64,000 nucleotides of DNA from Stromatinia cepivora. Its lineage: Eukaryota > Ascomycota > Leotiomycetes > Helotiales > Sclerotiniaceae. The position numbers and the translations under genes are program-made. The number at the start of each line of letters is the position of its first letter. Position 1 is the stretch's first letter. The stretch lies in the NCBI GenBank assembly GCA_014898415.1, contig RCTD01000012.1, positions 186,001 to 250,000 of the forward strand, in the 5' to 3' direction. Below are positions 51,069 through 64,000 of the stretch, one piece after another. The notes beneath the pieces were generated by a model. That model worked only from the letters and a program-made list of their open reading frames with translations, was not told the origin of the DNA and did no database searches.

Positions 51069-52202
51069 AAGGGGTTGTCTTTTTGCTTCCTTTTCTTTTC
51101 TTTGCAAGCGATTCTTCTTCTCTACTCTTTATTGATGTTGTTATCTTATCTACTACAAATTCTTCTACAAATAAGGGATGAAGAGTGGAGAAGTGGGGAG
51201 TAGAGGTGGGATTATGATAGGATGGATGGCTTGGCATGGATTTTGACGAAATGAAAAACATGAAAATATGGAAACATGAAGATTCCTTTCGTGTCATTGT
51301 GTATTGCATATCAGAATTAAAGAAATACAAATACACTTATAATTCTTGTAGCAATTACAATTAAAATGGTATTCATTGAGTTTCAGGGGCTATCTCAACA
51401 TGACAAATTTGTAATTAAACCCAGTTTAATCTTAATCTTTTCCTCAATCTATATTACATGTTCGACTTAATGATTTAATGATAATGATTAATCAAATTCG
51501 TAGGTTCAAAAATTAGGTATCCCTCAGCACAGCATGTTTCTTCACCGCGTCAAATCTAATACATATCTGATGGTTTAAAGGAGTAATCCAGTGGTAACAT
51601 ATAATGAACACATAATGGTGTATCGATTATACGATGCTATGTATGTATGTAGCTGTGTATATAAGATGTTACCTTGATACGGAGTAAAGGTTTGGTAAAA
51701 TACATCTCGAGAAGCTTGTTTGTTTGGAGTATATTATATTATATGTAGGGTAAAGAGAGAAAATATTGATTGATAGTAAGTATAACAGCAACAGCGATTC
51801 GGAAAACCTCATAAATTTCAGGGTTTGGAAAGGGTTTGGAGTGTAGATGGAGGATTGGTGTAGTGGATGTAGTAGTAAGCGTATACATGCGAAATATGAC
51901 CTAGACTCAAACCTCGTGATTGAAGAATTGAAGGATTGAAGGATTCTCGGTATAAGTTCAGGGGAGTTGTATACATTTAAACAAAACTCCAAGAACACTT
52001 TATACTTATATGCATTACCTACCTATAGTATGACCTTCGCCCGCCAAAAAGTAAATAAATAACGAAAATCGCTATGCAAACCATGAATGAGATGATGAAG
52101 AGTATTCCGCAATCTGGAGTCTGGACACAAGATAAGATGGGAGATGTGAGGATTGTGAGTTAGGAGGATAATAGCAAGTTTAAGATATCTTTTTGATTGA
52201 TT

Positions 52203-52270
52203 GAATGAATGAATGAATGAATGAATGAATGAATGAATGAATGAATGAATGAATGAATGAATGAATGAAT
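52203..52270. repeat. (GAAT)n tetranucleotide microsatellite, about 17 units
   Basis: Seventeen perfect tgaa/gaat units, preceded by gattgattga. Confidence 0.97.
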
Positions 52271-54458
52271 CTAGCAATTTGTAGATTAATTCTTCATATA
52301 ACACCCATATAACACTTTGGAAGGTTGATGTGGATTGGAATTAAGTTGAAACTTAAGGGAGGTAGGTGAAGGTCTAGTTCGAGATGAGATGAGATGAGAT
52401 GATGAAGTGGTGGGTATGTATAAGGAAGGGAGTTTATGATGGATGGGGTATTGTGGTTGGTGCTTTTATTTTGTGCTTTGATGCGGATGATGGGATTAAT
52501 GTGGATGATAAGAGATCTTAGGTCATGTTGAGTTGCCTTGTGAATGATGGGAAAGTTTGATAACTCGGTGATGTGATATTTGGTGTGCGGCTTATTCATT
52601 CAGGGTCCTAAGACTTTCTTGGACACAACTGCTCCTATAAAAGCAACGTCATCCCACAGTTGCCTTTAACCCCAAAAATGATAAAGATTTAATAGTCATT
52701 ATCAAACCCACCCATCCTATAGTAGATGACCCTCATTTGACAATACATTTTCCGGCAAAACCAAGTTCTCATATCATCTAACTTCGAAAAAATCATGGTT
52801 TTTTTACTGAAAATATAATCTGTCCAAGCATAGTTGTATCCCCCTTTCCCTATTAGACTACTATTGGTAGTACTGTTTTGCAACGGAGAAACGAATCTTC
52901 ACATTAAACTGGTAGGAATTCGAGAGCTCACGCTTTAAAATGGTTCAACCAAATTTTCAAGGTACTCTCGTCAATTTTTCCAGCATGGCGGTTATATAGA
53001 GCCTTCCAGGAATGTTTTTAGAGGGAATCAGGCTTCATGAGAGACGGACAGGCTTAGCTTCGAATATATCTCGTGCTTTATAGCTGTTTGCTGAATCTTG
53101 GTCGGGGCTATGCGAGTATGTACATGCTGTACTAGCAAAAAAAATGCATTGCCACCACATAACATAGCCTGCTCTTGTCACGAAGATAGCCTTACACTTC
53201 CAACCCGGAGAAGAAGAGCTGATTCACACTAACTGCCAGCGACGCAGAAAGCATCAAAATCATCAGCCCAAAATCTAGATATACATACACATACACACAC
53301 AAATAGCCAATTTCCCACATAAATAAAAAAATCATATAATCAAAGTGTGACCTTACAGCACAGAATAAAATACAATAACTTACGAGCATATCTCACATCA
53401 ACCAGATTGACTAACTACCAATCAATGCGCCCATCTCATGGGGAACTTCCCACACCAAATCATAATCAAATCAAAATTAGAAAAATACGAGGTGGAGATT
53501 GTAACTCGTATATCTACCTACATACTATTATGGATATTATAATCCTCATCAGCGTCTTCCAACACTGTATACCAAAATTCTCCTCATCATAGGTAACAGA
53601 TACGAACCAGGCAATTTCCCGCAACCCATCCATAAGCAAAAGAAAACAAGCTAGCGGAATTATTCGCACCCATTCTAAATCCTACCGTACCGTACAAATC
53701 TGCTCTGGGATATCCAGGCAAGAGTAGGCGGTCTAGTACCAGTGGTTTGGAAACCCGTGTATGGATTCTAAATGTGTAGCCGTTCCGAGAGGTACAGTTC
53801 TCAATACTTAACTTTCCTTTGAAAGCTTAATACACAATGCAGAAAGATCAACTCGAATAGAAGTTTTCATACCTAAACTATTAGGAGCGGGATTTGTATA
53901 TATATACATATCCTCTGATCGCGATCTGATTTCCATCTAGCAAGTCCGAATCAATGAACCGCGAACAAGAGATCATTTCATGTATGCCAGATTGAATTTG
54001 ACATATCATAGTATCATGCCTATCTCTCGAAAGGAAGATCTCCCTCGAACATATGGATAGAGTCGATCATTCAATTGATCTGAAGAAGATTTTCTTTTTT
54101 ACCTCGGTGGTATTATTGTCAATTATGGAAACTTTCCGTCGAATGATATGGTCCCCTTTCTTCGATCATGTTTATGTAGTCATACCGGTGCAAAATCATC
54201 TCAAGCTCATATTGTTGATCAGAATGATAGTAGTATGGAATAGGCACTAGACTGACATTGACTCAAATTCTGAAGTCACCGTGAGATTACTTATGAAAAG
54301 CTGAACTCTCGATCTGGATATATAACAAGGCAGAAAAAAGGAAGAGTTATCTTTTCTCAATCTGCAAATGCTCTGCTCAGAAAAATACTTACCACTCAAT
54401 ACATACACTCATCTCCATTTATACCTCGTCATCATTCTATCATTCAAATGTTCCTCCA

Positions 54459-55530
54459 TTACCTGGTTTCTTCTCCATTCTCCAAATCCTCATCACCATC
54501 ATTTCTCTTTCTAAGTTCTTTCTTCAACTGTTTGTTTTCCATCTCAAGCTGTTCAATTCTTTCTTCAAGTACATCCATTTGTTCCTGGGCGCCTACGCTA
54601 AACTCTTCGATGATTTTGAAGAAACGCCAGAGACGGAGGACGATCACAAGGGAAGCGACTTCTTCGACAATACCGTGAAGTAGTACATCAACTATGTGGA
54701 AGGGGGTTTAGTTTGGGGGTGGGGGTAAAATGGAATATGGAAGGAGGAATATGGATGTAATAGTGGAATGAGTTTGAAAGAGATATGGAATTAGTACATA
54801 CCGACGAACCCCGCAACAATCACAGCAGCATCAAAGCAGTGGAATTTACTGCGGAAATAGCTGAGGATATTTTGTTAGCTTAGGTAATGACATCCACAAA
54901 GGAGCAATACAATCCGAGAAAACAACTCAAGGTGAAACAAATAGTTACAACACAAAATACGCAAGAAAAGGCTCAGGAAATAGTGTTTGGACATATGAGA
55001 CGGAAGCTTGGCGGCGGAGTTTGCTGAGCGGGATGAACTAAGACCCGTAAAGCAAGTGGGTTTCCAACCCGACTCTTCTCACACTTCCCATATATCCCAA
55101 TATCCAAACAGTGTAAAATCGTAGAGAATACGCACCTCCAGCCAAAAGCCCAGACGCTAGCAATCAATTCCACCATGAACAAACAACTGAATACCAACCC
55201 AGCGATTCCCAATCCAACTCTCACTTCATTCCAGATTGGATCGGTCTTGCCCTCCTTATCATTGTCACATTGATACAGATTTATAATGATATCTGCGAAA
55301 ATGCCAATTAAATCGCATGCGACGAGTAGAAGAACGGTGTAATGTTGACCACGAGTGGATAAGAAGCTTCTCACATAACTTCGAGACTTTCGATAGCCAT
55401 TTGACAGCTTCCGAGAGAAGGAGAGACGAGGAGTGTGGTGATAGGAGGGTTCAGAGGTTATGGAAATGGGTTGAGATGAGGCGCGGATTAGAGGAGCATG
55501 TTCGGAAATGTCTGAGTTGCGTCGGGACAT
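54459..55530 (-). CDS. Voltage-gated proton channel (Hv1 type)
   Basis: Proposed CDS: complement(54459..54691, 54802..54860, 55136..55530), 228 residues; introns of 110 and 275 bp (donors GTATGT and GTGCGT) join in phase. It is a four-helix voltage sensor without a pore domain. S1 (about 64-84) has ACDLIGIFAD, whose first Asp (D73) aligns with the proton-selectivity Asp of human Hv1. S2 is about 103-127. S3 has FHCFDAAVIVAGFV with D142 and D153. S4 has VLRLWRFFKIIEE, with charges R171, R174 and K177. A coiled coil (about 185-217: VLEERIEQLEMENKQLKKEL) follows, as in dimeric Hv1. Fungal Hv1 channels are known; they let H+ leave the cell on depolarisation. The third S4 charge is Lys where animal Hv1 has Arg. 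Confidence 0.92.
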
Positions 55531-56573
55531 TTCAATGAGGCAGAATTATAGTTGATGGGTTTGTTTGAATATCTAGGCAGAATTCAAATAGCCCTTATCG
55601 TAAGCATGGAGAAGTCTGGTCGAATTAAAAGAACTTATCTGCAAGCCCAAGAGGATATATATTCCAGCTCCAGATGGGAACGAAGATGAGATTTTGGAGT
55701 GTTTTTAAATCTGAGGTACGGTTGCGCAGCTCTTATCGCAAGGTAGCCATAGTAGAAAGCTCCAGCTGCTGTACCATCCTTTTTATGGTTTAGTGGATTT
55801 TGAGTAGGGACTGTTAGTTGGGTAGAGGAACCATAGTAGAGCAAAAGAGATTGATTTCATTGATATTCTTTGAAATGTAACATGATAACTGTTTGAAGTG
55901 AATATCCAACTACATCAACTACATTAGAGAAACTAGCTTGGGTCTTGGCATTGCTTATCTATTTAGCAGAAAGGTAGCAGGTAGCTTAAGATATTCATTC
56001 ACATAGCCGAACTATCTAAGTGTAACAAAGACAAAGACGGCAGCAACCGAGCTGTTAGCCATGTGTTTGGTAGCCTTGTGTCAGAATCCGGATTGTTGTG
56101 ATTCAACTTGTGAATAACCTCATAACTTCAATCTCAATAAATCTATTTTTCCATCCCTAACTTTTTGCATTCTGTATCCTTTGACCATTCAATCAACAGT
56201 CTAGGTGAGTTTTTCTATGAGTCTTTGTCAATACCTACCCTTTCATTCATTCTTTTACACAAGCTCAATATTCCATAATATTCACTCTGCAACATTCGAG
56301 AATTGCCCGGTAATAGATTGAGATGAATACCTACAAAATCATATTAATAGATCAATTCACTTTCCAATCCTACCCGTGATAAGATTGCGCAATTGTTGAA
56401 GGCTAGCTTAAGGTTATTTGGATTTTTTGGCTAATAAAGATTTCTTCCAGAATCGCAGCCTTCTACTTTTTCATCAACAATCCTTCCTTTGATCTTACTC
56501 GAAGATCCACCTATTCAATTACTTTACAATATTTTACAACTGCAACAATATAGTTACAAACAACAAATACATC
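55531..56573. promoter_or_regulatory. Divergent promoter region, Hv1 gene / Pab2-like gene
   Basis: About 1 kb between divergent genes. A possible leader intron of the Pab2-like gene begins with gtgagt near 56215. The short ORF at 55635-55844 is not convincing. Confidence 0.4.
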
Positions 56574-57376
56574 ATGGCAGACAACAACCCAAAGCTTCAA
56601 GACCAGGTTATGGCTGGTGAGGATGATAATAATGATGAGGTAGGTTTAAAAGGTGAAAGGTCTTGCACTGGGAACAAACAATTGACAGCTGCCTTAGGAA
56701 GAGATCTCAGCCATGAAGCGTCGAGTCGCAGAGATGGAGGAGGAAGCAGCCAAGCTTAGAGAAATGCAGGCAACCCTTGATCAACAAAGCACTGATCTCA
56801 GAGAAGATAAGGAAGACATTGATAGCCGCAGTATCTTTGTTGGAAATGTCGATTACTCTGCTTCGCCAGAAGATATTCAAGCTCACTTCCAGAGCTGCGG
56901 ATCTATTAACCGTGTAACAATCTTGCTTGACAAGTTCACTGGTCATCCTAAGGGGTGCGTTCTACGAAATTTGGCTCCTTAATACCTCGACGGATTGTGT
57001 CGAGTGTCATTGTAATCAACGCTACCTGGCAAGAGAAGGATGCTAATCTAGGTTTATGCAGGTATGCGTATGTTGAGTTTGTTGAACCAAGTCTTGTTGC
57101 ACAAGCTTTGGTGCTCAATGAGAGTGTCTTCAAGGGTCGCAACCTTAAGGTAAGTCCTTTTTTCTACACATTTACCAGGACTTCAAGCTCATTATAATAC
57201 AGGTTGTTCCCAAGCGCACTAATGTCCCTGGAATGCAGCGTGGCCGTGGTGGTCGAGGAGGCGGTAGAGGTCGTGGTGGCTTTTTTGGTGGCGGTCGTGG
57301 CGGCGGCTATTCTCCTCGTGGAGGATACCGTGGAGGTTACAGAGGCAATCGTGGTAGAGGTTTCACACCATACTAA
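56574..57376 (+). CDS. Nuclear poly(A)-binding protein Pab2/PABPN1-like (RRM plus RGG tail)
   Basis: Proposed CDS: join(56574..56639, 56698..56954, 57062..57149, 57203..57376), 194 residues; introns of 58, 107 and 53 bp. The order is that of PABPN1: an acidic N terminus, a helix rich in Glu and Ala ([19 protein letters not shown], about 28-46), one RRM (about 62-140) with RNP2 IFVGNV and RNP1 KGYAYVEF (split by intron 2), then an Arg/Gly-rich tail ([13 protein letters not shown]). Such proteins bind poly(A) tails in the nucleus and act in polyadenylation and RNA turnover by the exosome. Intron 2 splits the Gly codon before RNP1. The fit to the family is very good. Confidence 0.93.
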
Positions 57377-58487
57377 GGATGTGAAATTCTTGCATGAGTC
57401 ATCTTTACTCTAGCATATGATGAGATGGGGAGGATTGCTGAAGATGATGGCACTAAATATTTGAATTTGGGGAGATTTCGTTTCTGGACTTTCAAGGATT
57501 CATTCGAAAAGGCATTCGTTCATGAGAATACCAAGGCGTTTATCTTAGGCATATGAGTCTTCTTTGGATTCTCCATTTGGATTTCCTGGATCATCACTAT
57601 GATCTTCAACTATAATTCTCCAATAGCAGAATTCAAGGGTGTACTATGAATATGATTGCACAACTGATGATTGTTAATTGTGATTCAGTGCTCGCGTGCT
57701 CTAACATACGCCTGCAAAACGAAACTTTCTATCGTGGACCAAGATGTATTTTCATTGCCTGCGCAGTTGTTCTATGACCTGCTGTAATAATTGCCATGGT
57801 TTCTGTTCCCTAGATCCATGCCATGCCTCTCCTTTCCCTAATATAAAAAATCGCTTTATGATATCAAAACGGAGACTACCCACTCACGTTACTTTGGTTC
57901 ATTGTACGCAATCAAGTCACGGATCCACATTCTGGTAAGAATCCGATCCAATTTTAGTCTGATGAGTTTTCACAACCCCCATAAACCCCTTGGATCTTAA
58001 ATATGCTATTTTCCATGATATACTAGGTAGTCAAAAACACCATTTAATTCATGAAAAGTTCTGGCTGTATGACATGAGTATAAAAATAGAAGATTGTCGA
58101 TTAACGCCTTACAAATCGGGCTCAATTATCATTAGCGGGGACATTCTGTGCCGCCTTGACATTTTGGTTTACCAAACTCCATTCCTCTTCTAAAGCATTA
58201 GACTGAACCCCCCTTTACGAATATCATTTTCATTATCATGCCTTCATGCCTCACGAATTCTTGAATCGATAACGATAACCCTAGAAACTGTAAGATTTAC
58301 AGTTTGGTGTAAGGGGGCTTCTGCAGCTCTACTTAACACAGCCCCAAATCAAAGCAAGCGCAAAGATTCCACCCACGGCCAACCTTGAAACCCCAGAAAC
58401 TCAGACAGTGTTCTGCGCTACTTTTCTACCATTATCTATCATTGACGTCCCAATACACAACGCCGCCATCTCTGGCGAACCTTCACG
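57377..58487. other. Intergenic region, no gene seen
   Basis: 1.1 kb between two plus-strand genes, with only short ORFs (57744-58193). It should contain the promoter and leader of the HECT ligase gene. Confidence 0.4.
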
Positions 58488-61271
<2,784 letters not shown>

Positions 61272-63065
61272 TTTGTGTTTTGGAGGGATTTCATTGGTTT
61301 CGCATGGTGTTATTTTTCTATACAAGCTGAGGGAGGTCCAGGTTTCTCAACTTTTAAATTACCTGGAACGGATTTGGAGGTATGAATTATTCGGAATAAA
61401 TGGTGGGTTTCAAGGCTCGAGTCTCATTAGGAAATGCATTGTAACGATTGATACAATAATCGAAAGAAAACAAATCCAGCTCAGAGTATCCGATGACCTT
61501 GTATTTAGTAGGTAGTGCACTAGAACGCACCGACACCAGAAAGAAGAATGATTCTGTATGGTGATGAGTTGTCCCCGGCGGTTATTTGATGTGTGGTCTC
61601 CAAGTGTACAGTGAATGAGATTTGGTGTTGTTTTCGGTACAGATAGTTGTATGGTAATTAGGTCGCAAATGTCGGAGAATAGAATAGAACAGAATAGGAG
61701 GTATGTTACACATATACAATGAATGGTAGCGTGCTTACCATTGTTTAATAGGTAGGTAGGTAGTAAGTTTTGAAAGGGGTTTCTGCGGATGGAGTGCGGG
61801 GCGGTAGGAAGAATGATTAGTTTGTTGGGCAATCAATGAATCTAGGTCTTACAAAAAAGCCGAGGGAGAGTCATGATGAAGGGTAGAATTGTAGAAGGTA
61901 GAAGGTAGAAGGTAGAAGGTAGAAGGTAGAAGGTAGAAGGTAGAAGGTAGAATGGAATGTATAGGGATGATAAGGAGTCAGATACTAGGTAGGTAGGTAA
62001 GCATTGTGGTCGTGGTGTGGTGTAGGGTAATTAGGTAATATTTTCTATTTATGAGTAGGTGCTCATTTTGGATATTTATTTATTTTCTTCACAGGTAGGT
62101 ATCTATCTTCTATCTTCTCTTTCGGCCCTCTTCTTCTCTTGCTCTTGAGTACATATGTACCCATATAATGCAATGCATGAATACGATCCCATATTTATTA
62201 TTTATTCGTCACAAACAATAATAACTCCCTTTATACGGAGTACAAAGTACATGTATCAATATCCAGATATGTTAGAGGTACGGGGTGGAAAATATGCATG
62301 GCGTACTTCGTGCGAGGGAAAATCTAAAATGGGAAGATGGTTGCTAGGCGAACCCTGAGTGAGGTATTCATGGTTGTTGATTTTTTGTGGACTAAACTTA
62401 ACTCTTTTTTGGGAGGATATTACTAGGTAATTATTCATGGGGATTTTTTGGGGAGATTGGAGATGTGGAAATAGAGAAATATATATGTGGGTGTGCTAGA
62501 GAGGGGAAGGGGGGAATGTATGGGGTTTGTGATTCGTGGGGGGTGGTGGTTAGGTGAACTTTTCATTTGGAGATTGAATCGGGTGTGGAAGGAAGTATGT
62601 ATGTATGCGATATATTAATTTGGTTGTCCGGGGAATTTTTACAATGGTTGATTGGAATGGAATGGCTTGGCTTGCTGGGGAAACGAACATATTTGGTGGC
62701 TGTTGGACGGGGGAGGAGGAAGGAGATCAGGTATATATATTTTGGATGTTATGCGCGTTTGTTGAAATTTTCTTTTGTTTAGATCTCTGCTTTTATTTTT
62801 TGGCATTGAGATTTTTATGTTGAGGATATTATCATCTCATTGATTGAATCGGTTTCGGTTGGGTTTGTGAAGTTATACAAACAACGCACGCGGATATACT
62901 ACTTACTGCATCATATCATTCTCGCATAGTACCTCATAGTACCTAGTACTTACTCGTACATCTCGTTTCATTTCATCTGCAAATTCTTTGCATTCATTCA
63001 CATTCCCACAATACCATACGCTACACAAACCCAATCTCAACCTCAACCTCAACCTCAACCTCAAA
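61272..63065. other. Intergenic region with tandem repeats, no gene seen
   Basis: 1.8 kb of G/T-rich and AT-rich spacer. It has a heptamer tract (61892-61951), taggtagg runs (61750 and 61989) and a ctcaac hexamer tract in the leader of the next gene (about 63037-63062). Confidence 0.45.
61892..61951. repeat. Heptamer tandem repeat (gtagaag)
   Basis: About eight perfect tandem copies of a 7-bp unit, 620 bp past the HECT ligase stop. Confidence 0.95.
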
Positions 63066-63799
63066 ATGCATTTCTCAATGGGAAAAGCTCTTCTTCCTCT
63101 CGCGGCCCTAGTTTCCTATACCACTGCTCAAACAACAGCCGCAGCACCACCAGCTGCCCCTACAGGCGGTGTTTCCAGTACTTGTCTGGGACAAAATGTT
63201 CTGGAGGCTTGTTTGAGTTCTACGACGGCCATTGCTCAGGCCTGTCAACCTACTGATTATACTTGTTTGTGTACGAGTTGGAATGCGGTTTTGACGTATG
63301 TTCCTTTTCTTCTTTCCTTCTTTTCCCTACTCTCCTTACTCCTCTTTCCTTCCTTCCTACTTTTCCCACTTACCCTCTCCTTACTTTTACCCCCTTCCCA
63401 CCCACCAAATTCCCTACGCAATATACTAATTCCCCCACCCACCTCTTCAGATGCTACAACCAATGTCCCAACGACGCAGGCTATGCAGGCGCCCTATCCA
63501 ACAAACAAACCTACTGCAATAACGCATCGGTCTATACATCTACTTCTTCCTCCGCTATCTCGAGAGATTGGTCTACCTCTGCTACTGCTACTGCTACGGA
63601 CGCAGCTACAAATGCAGGTGCGACGGGTACAGCGGCGAGAGCGAGTACCATGGGTGGAAATGGAAGTAAGACGGCGAGTGCGACGGGCGCGGAGAGTAGT
63701 GATAAGAGTAGTGGGGTGGGGGAGAGAGGAGTTAGGGGGGTGAGTGGGTTGGTTGGGGTTCTTGGGGGAGTTGGGGCGGTGGTAGTGGGGTTTTTGTAG
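63066..63799 (+). CDS. Cys-rich, Ser/Thr/Ala-rich, probably GPI-anchored surface protein
   Basis: Proposed CDS: join(63066..63295, 63451..63799), 192 residues; the intron is 155 bp (donor GTATGT, acceptor TCAG). A signal peptide covers about residues 1-22 (ending in TTAQ). A domain with eight Cys follows (about 35-98), with the pairs CLC and CYNQC. A Ser/Thr/Ala-rich stalk comes next, then a C-terminal hydrophobic segment (GLVGVLGGVGAVVVGFL) preceded by small residues suitable for GPI attachment. The Cys spacing resembles small fungal cell-wall proteins and recalls CFEM domains without matching that pattern exactly. The Cys domain is divided by the intron. Its role at the cell surface is inferred. 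Confidence 0.8.
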
Positions 63800-64000
63800 G
63801 GTGGAAGGCTGGAAGGGAATAGGGAATGGGGATTGGGAAAGGAATGTAGGGAGAGTTGCGGATGGGATGCTGGATCTGATTTGGTATGGTGGAAATTAAT
63901 GAGGGTGAGAATCGTATGATTAGTTGGTTGATTGATTGATTGATTGATTGATCGATTGCTTTGAATGACTAGCGAGCGGAGGGAATAATTAATGAGGATT

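Larger units (their letters stand above)
50924..54458. other. Long intergenic region, no gene seen
   Basis: 3.5 kb of AT-rich spacer. It holds a T10-G17 homopolymer junction (51042-51068) and a GAAT microsatellite. ORFs are short and unconvincing, for example Ser/Phe/Leu-rich ones at 51669-51998 and 53192-53389. Confidence 0.45.

Overview
The window is nuclear DNA of a filamentous ascomycete. Genes are split by short introns (about 50-300 bp) with GT..AG ends and CTAAC/CTAAT branch sites, and spacers are long, AT-rich and full of microsatellites. The gene content and style suggest a Leotiomycete of the Botrytis/Sclerotinia kind; that placement is an inference, not a demonstrated match. Splice sites were placed by eye from consensus, reading-frame phase and family conservation.

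Layout. 1-6.4 kb: two genes on the minus strand, a partial TTC27/Emw1-type TPR protein and a large GYF-domain protein. 8.3-12.1 kb: two low-complexity hypothetical proteins. 12.7-34.7 kb: the centrepiece, a siderophore locus. A ferrichrome-type NRPS (SidC-like, about 4,934 residues, A-T-C-A-T-C-T-C-A-T-C-T-C-T-C) on the minus strand is divergent from an L-ornithine N5-monooxygenase (SidA-like) on the plus strand. The 5.3 kb between them holds a decayed ABC-transporter nucleotide-binding domain and four exact ATCWGATAA sites, the known binding sequence of the iron-responsive GATA repressor SreA. 34.7-39 kb: a spacer with four different tandem-repeat tracts within 1.5 kb. 39-45.4 kb: an F-box protein, a Tctex-type dynein light chain in four exons, a Vtc1-like polyphosphate-polymerase subunit, and an Alba-like nucleic-acid-binding protein. 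49-50.9 kb: an AHC1-like zinc-finger nuclear protein behind a long leader. 54.4-61.3 kb: a voltage-gated proton channel (Hv1 type), a Pab2/PABPN1-like RRM-RGG protein, and an Rsp5/HulA-type HECT ubiquitin ligase rebuilt from seven exons. 63-63.8 kb: a Cys-rich, probably GPI-anchored surface protein.

How the genes fit together. SidA makes N5-hydroxyornithine, which is acylated elsewhere and assembled and probably cyclised by the NRPS into a ferrichrome-type siderophore. The divergent arrangement and the GATA sites point to joint repression by iron. The ABC relic suggests that the locus once carried its own transporter and lost it. The other genes are housekeeping and do not form a further cluster.
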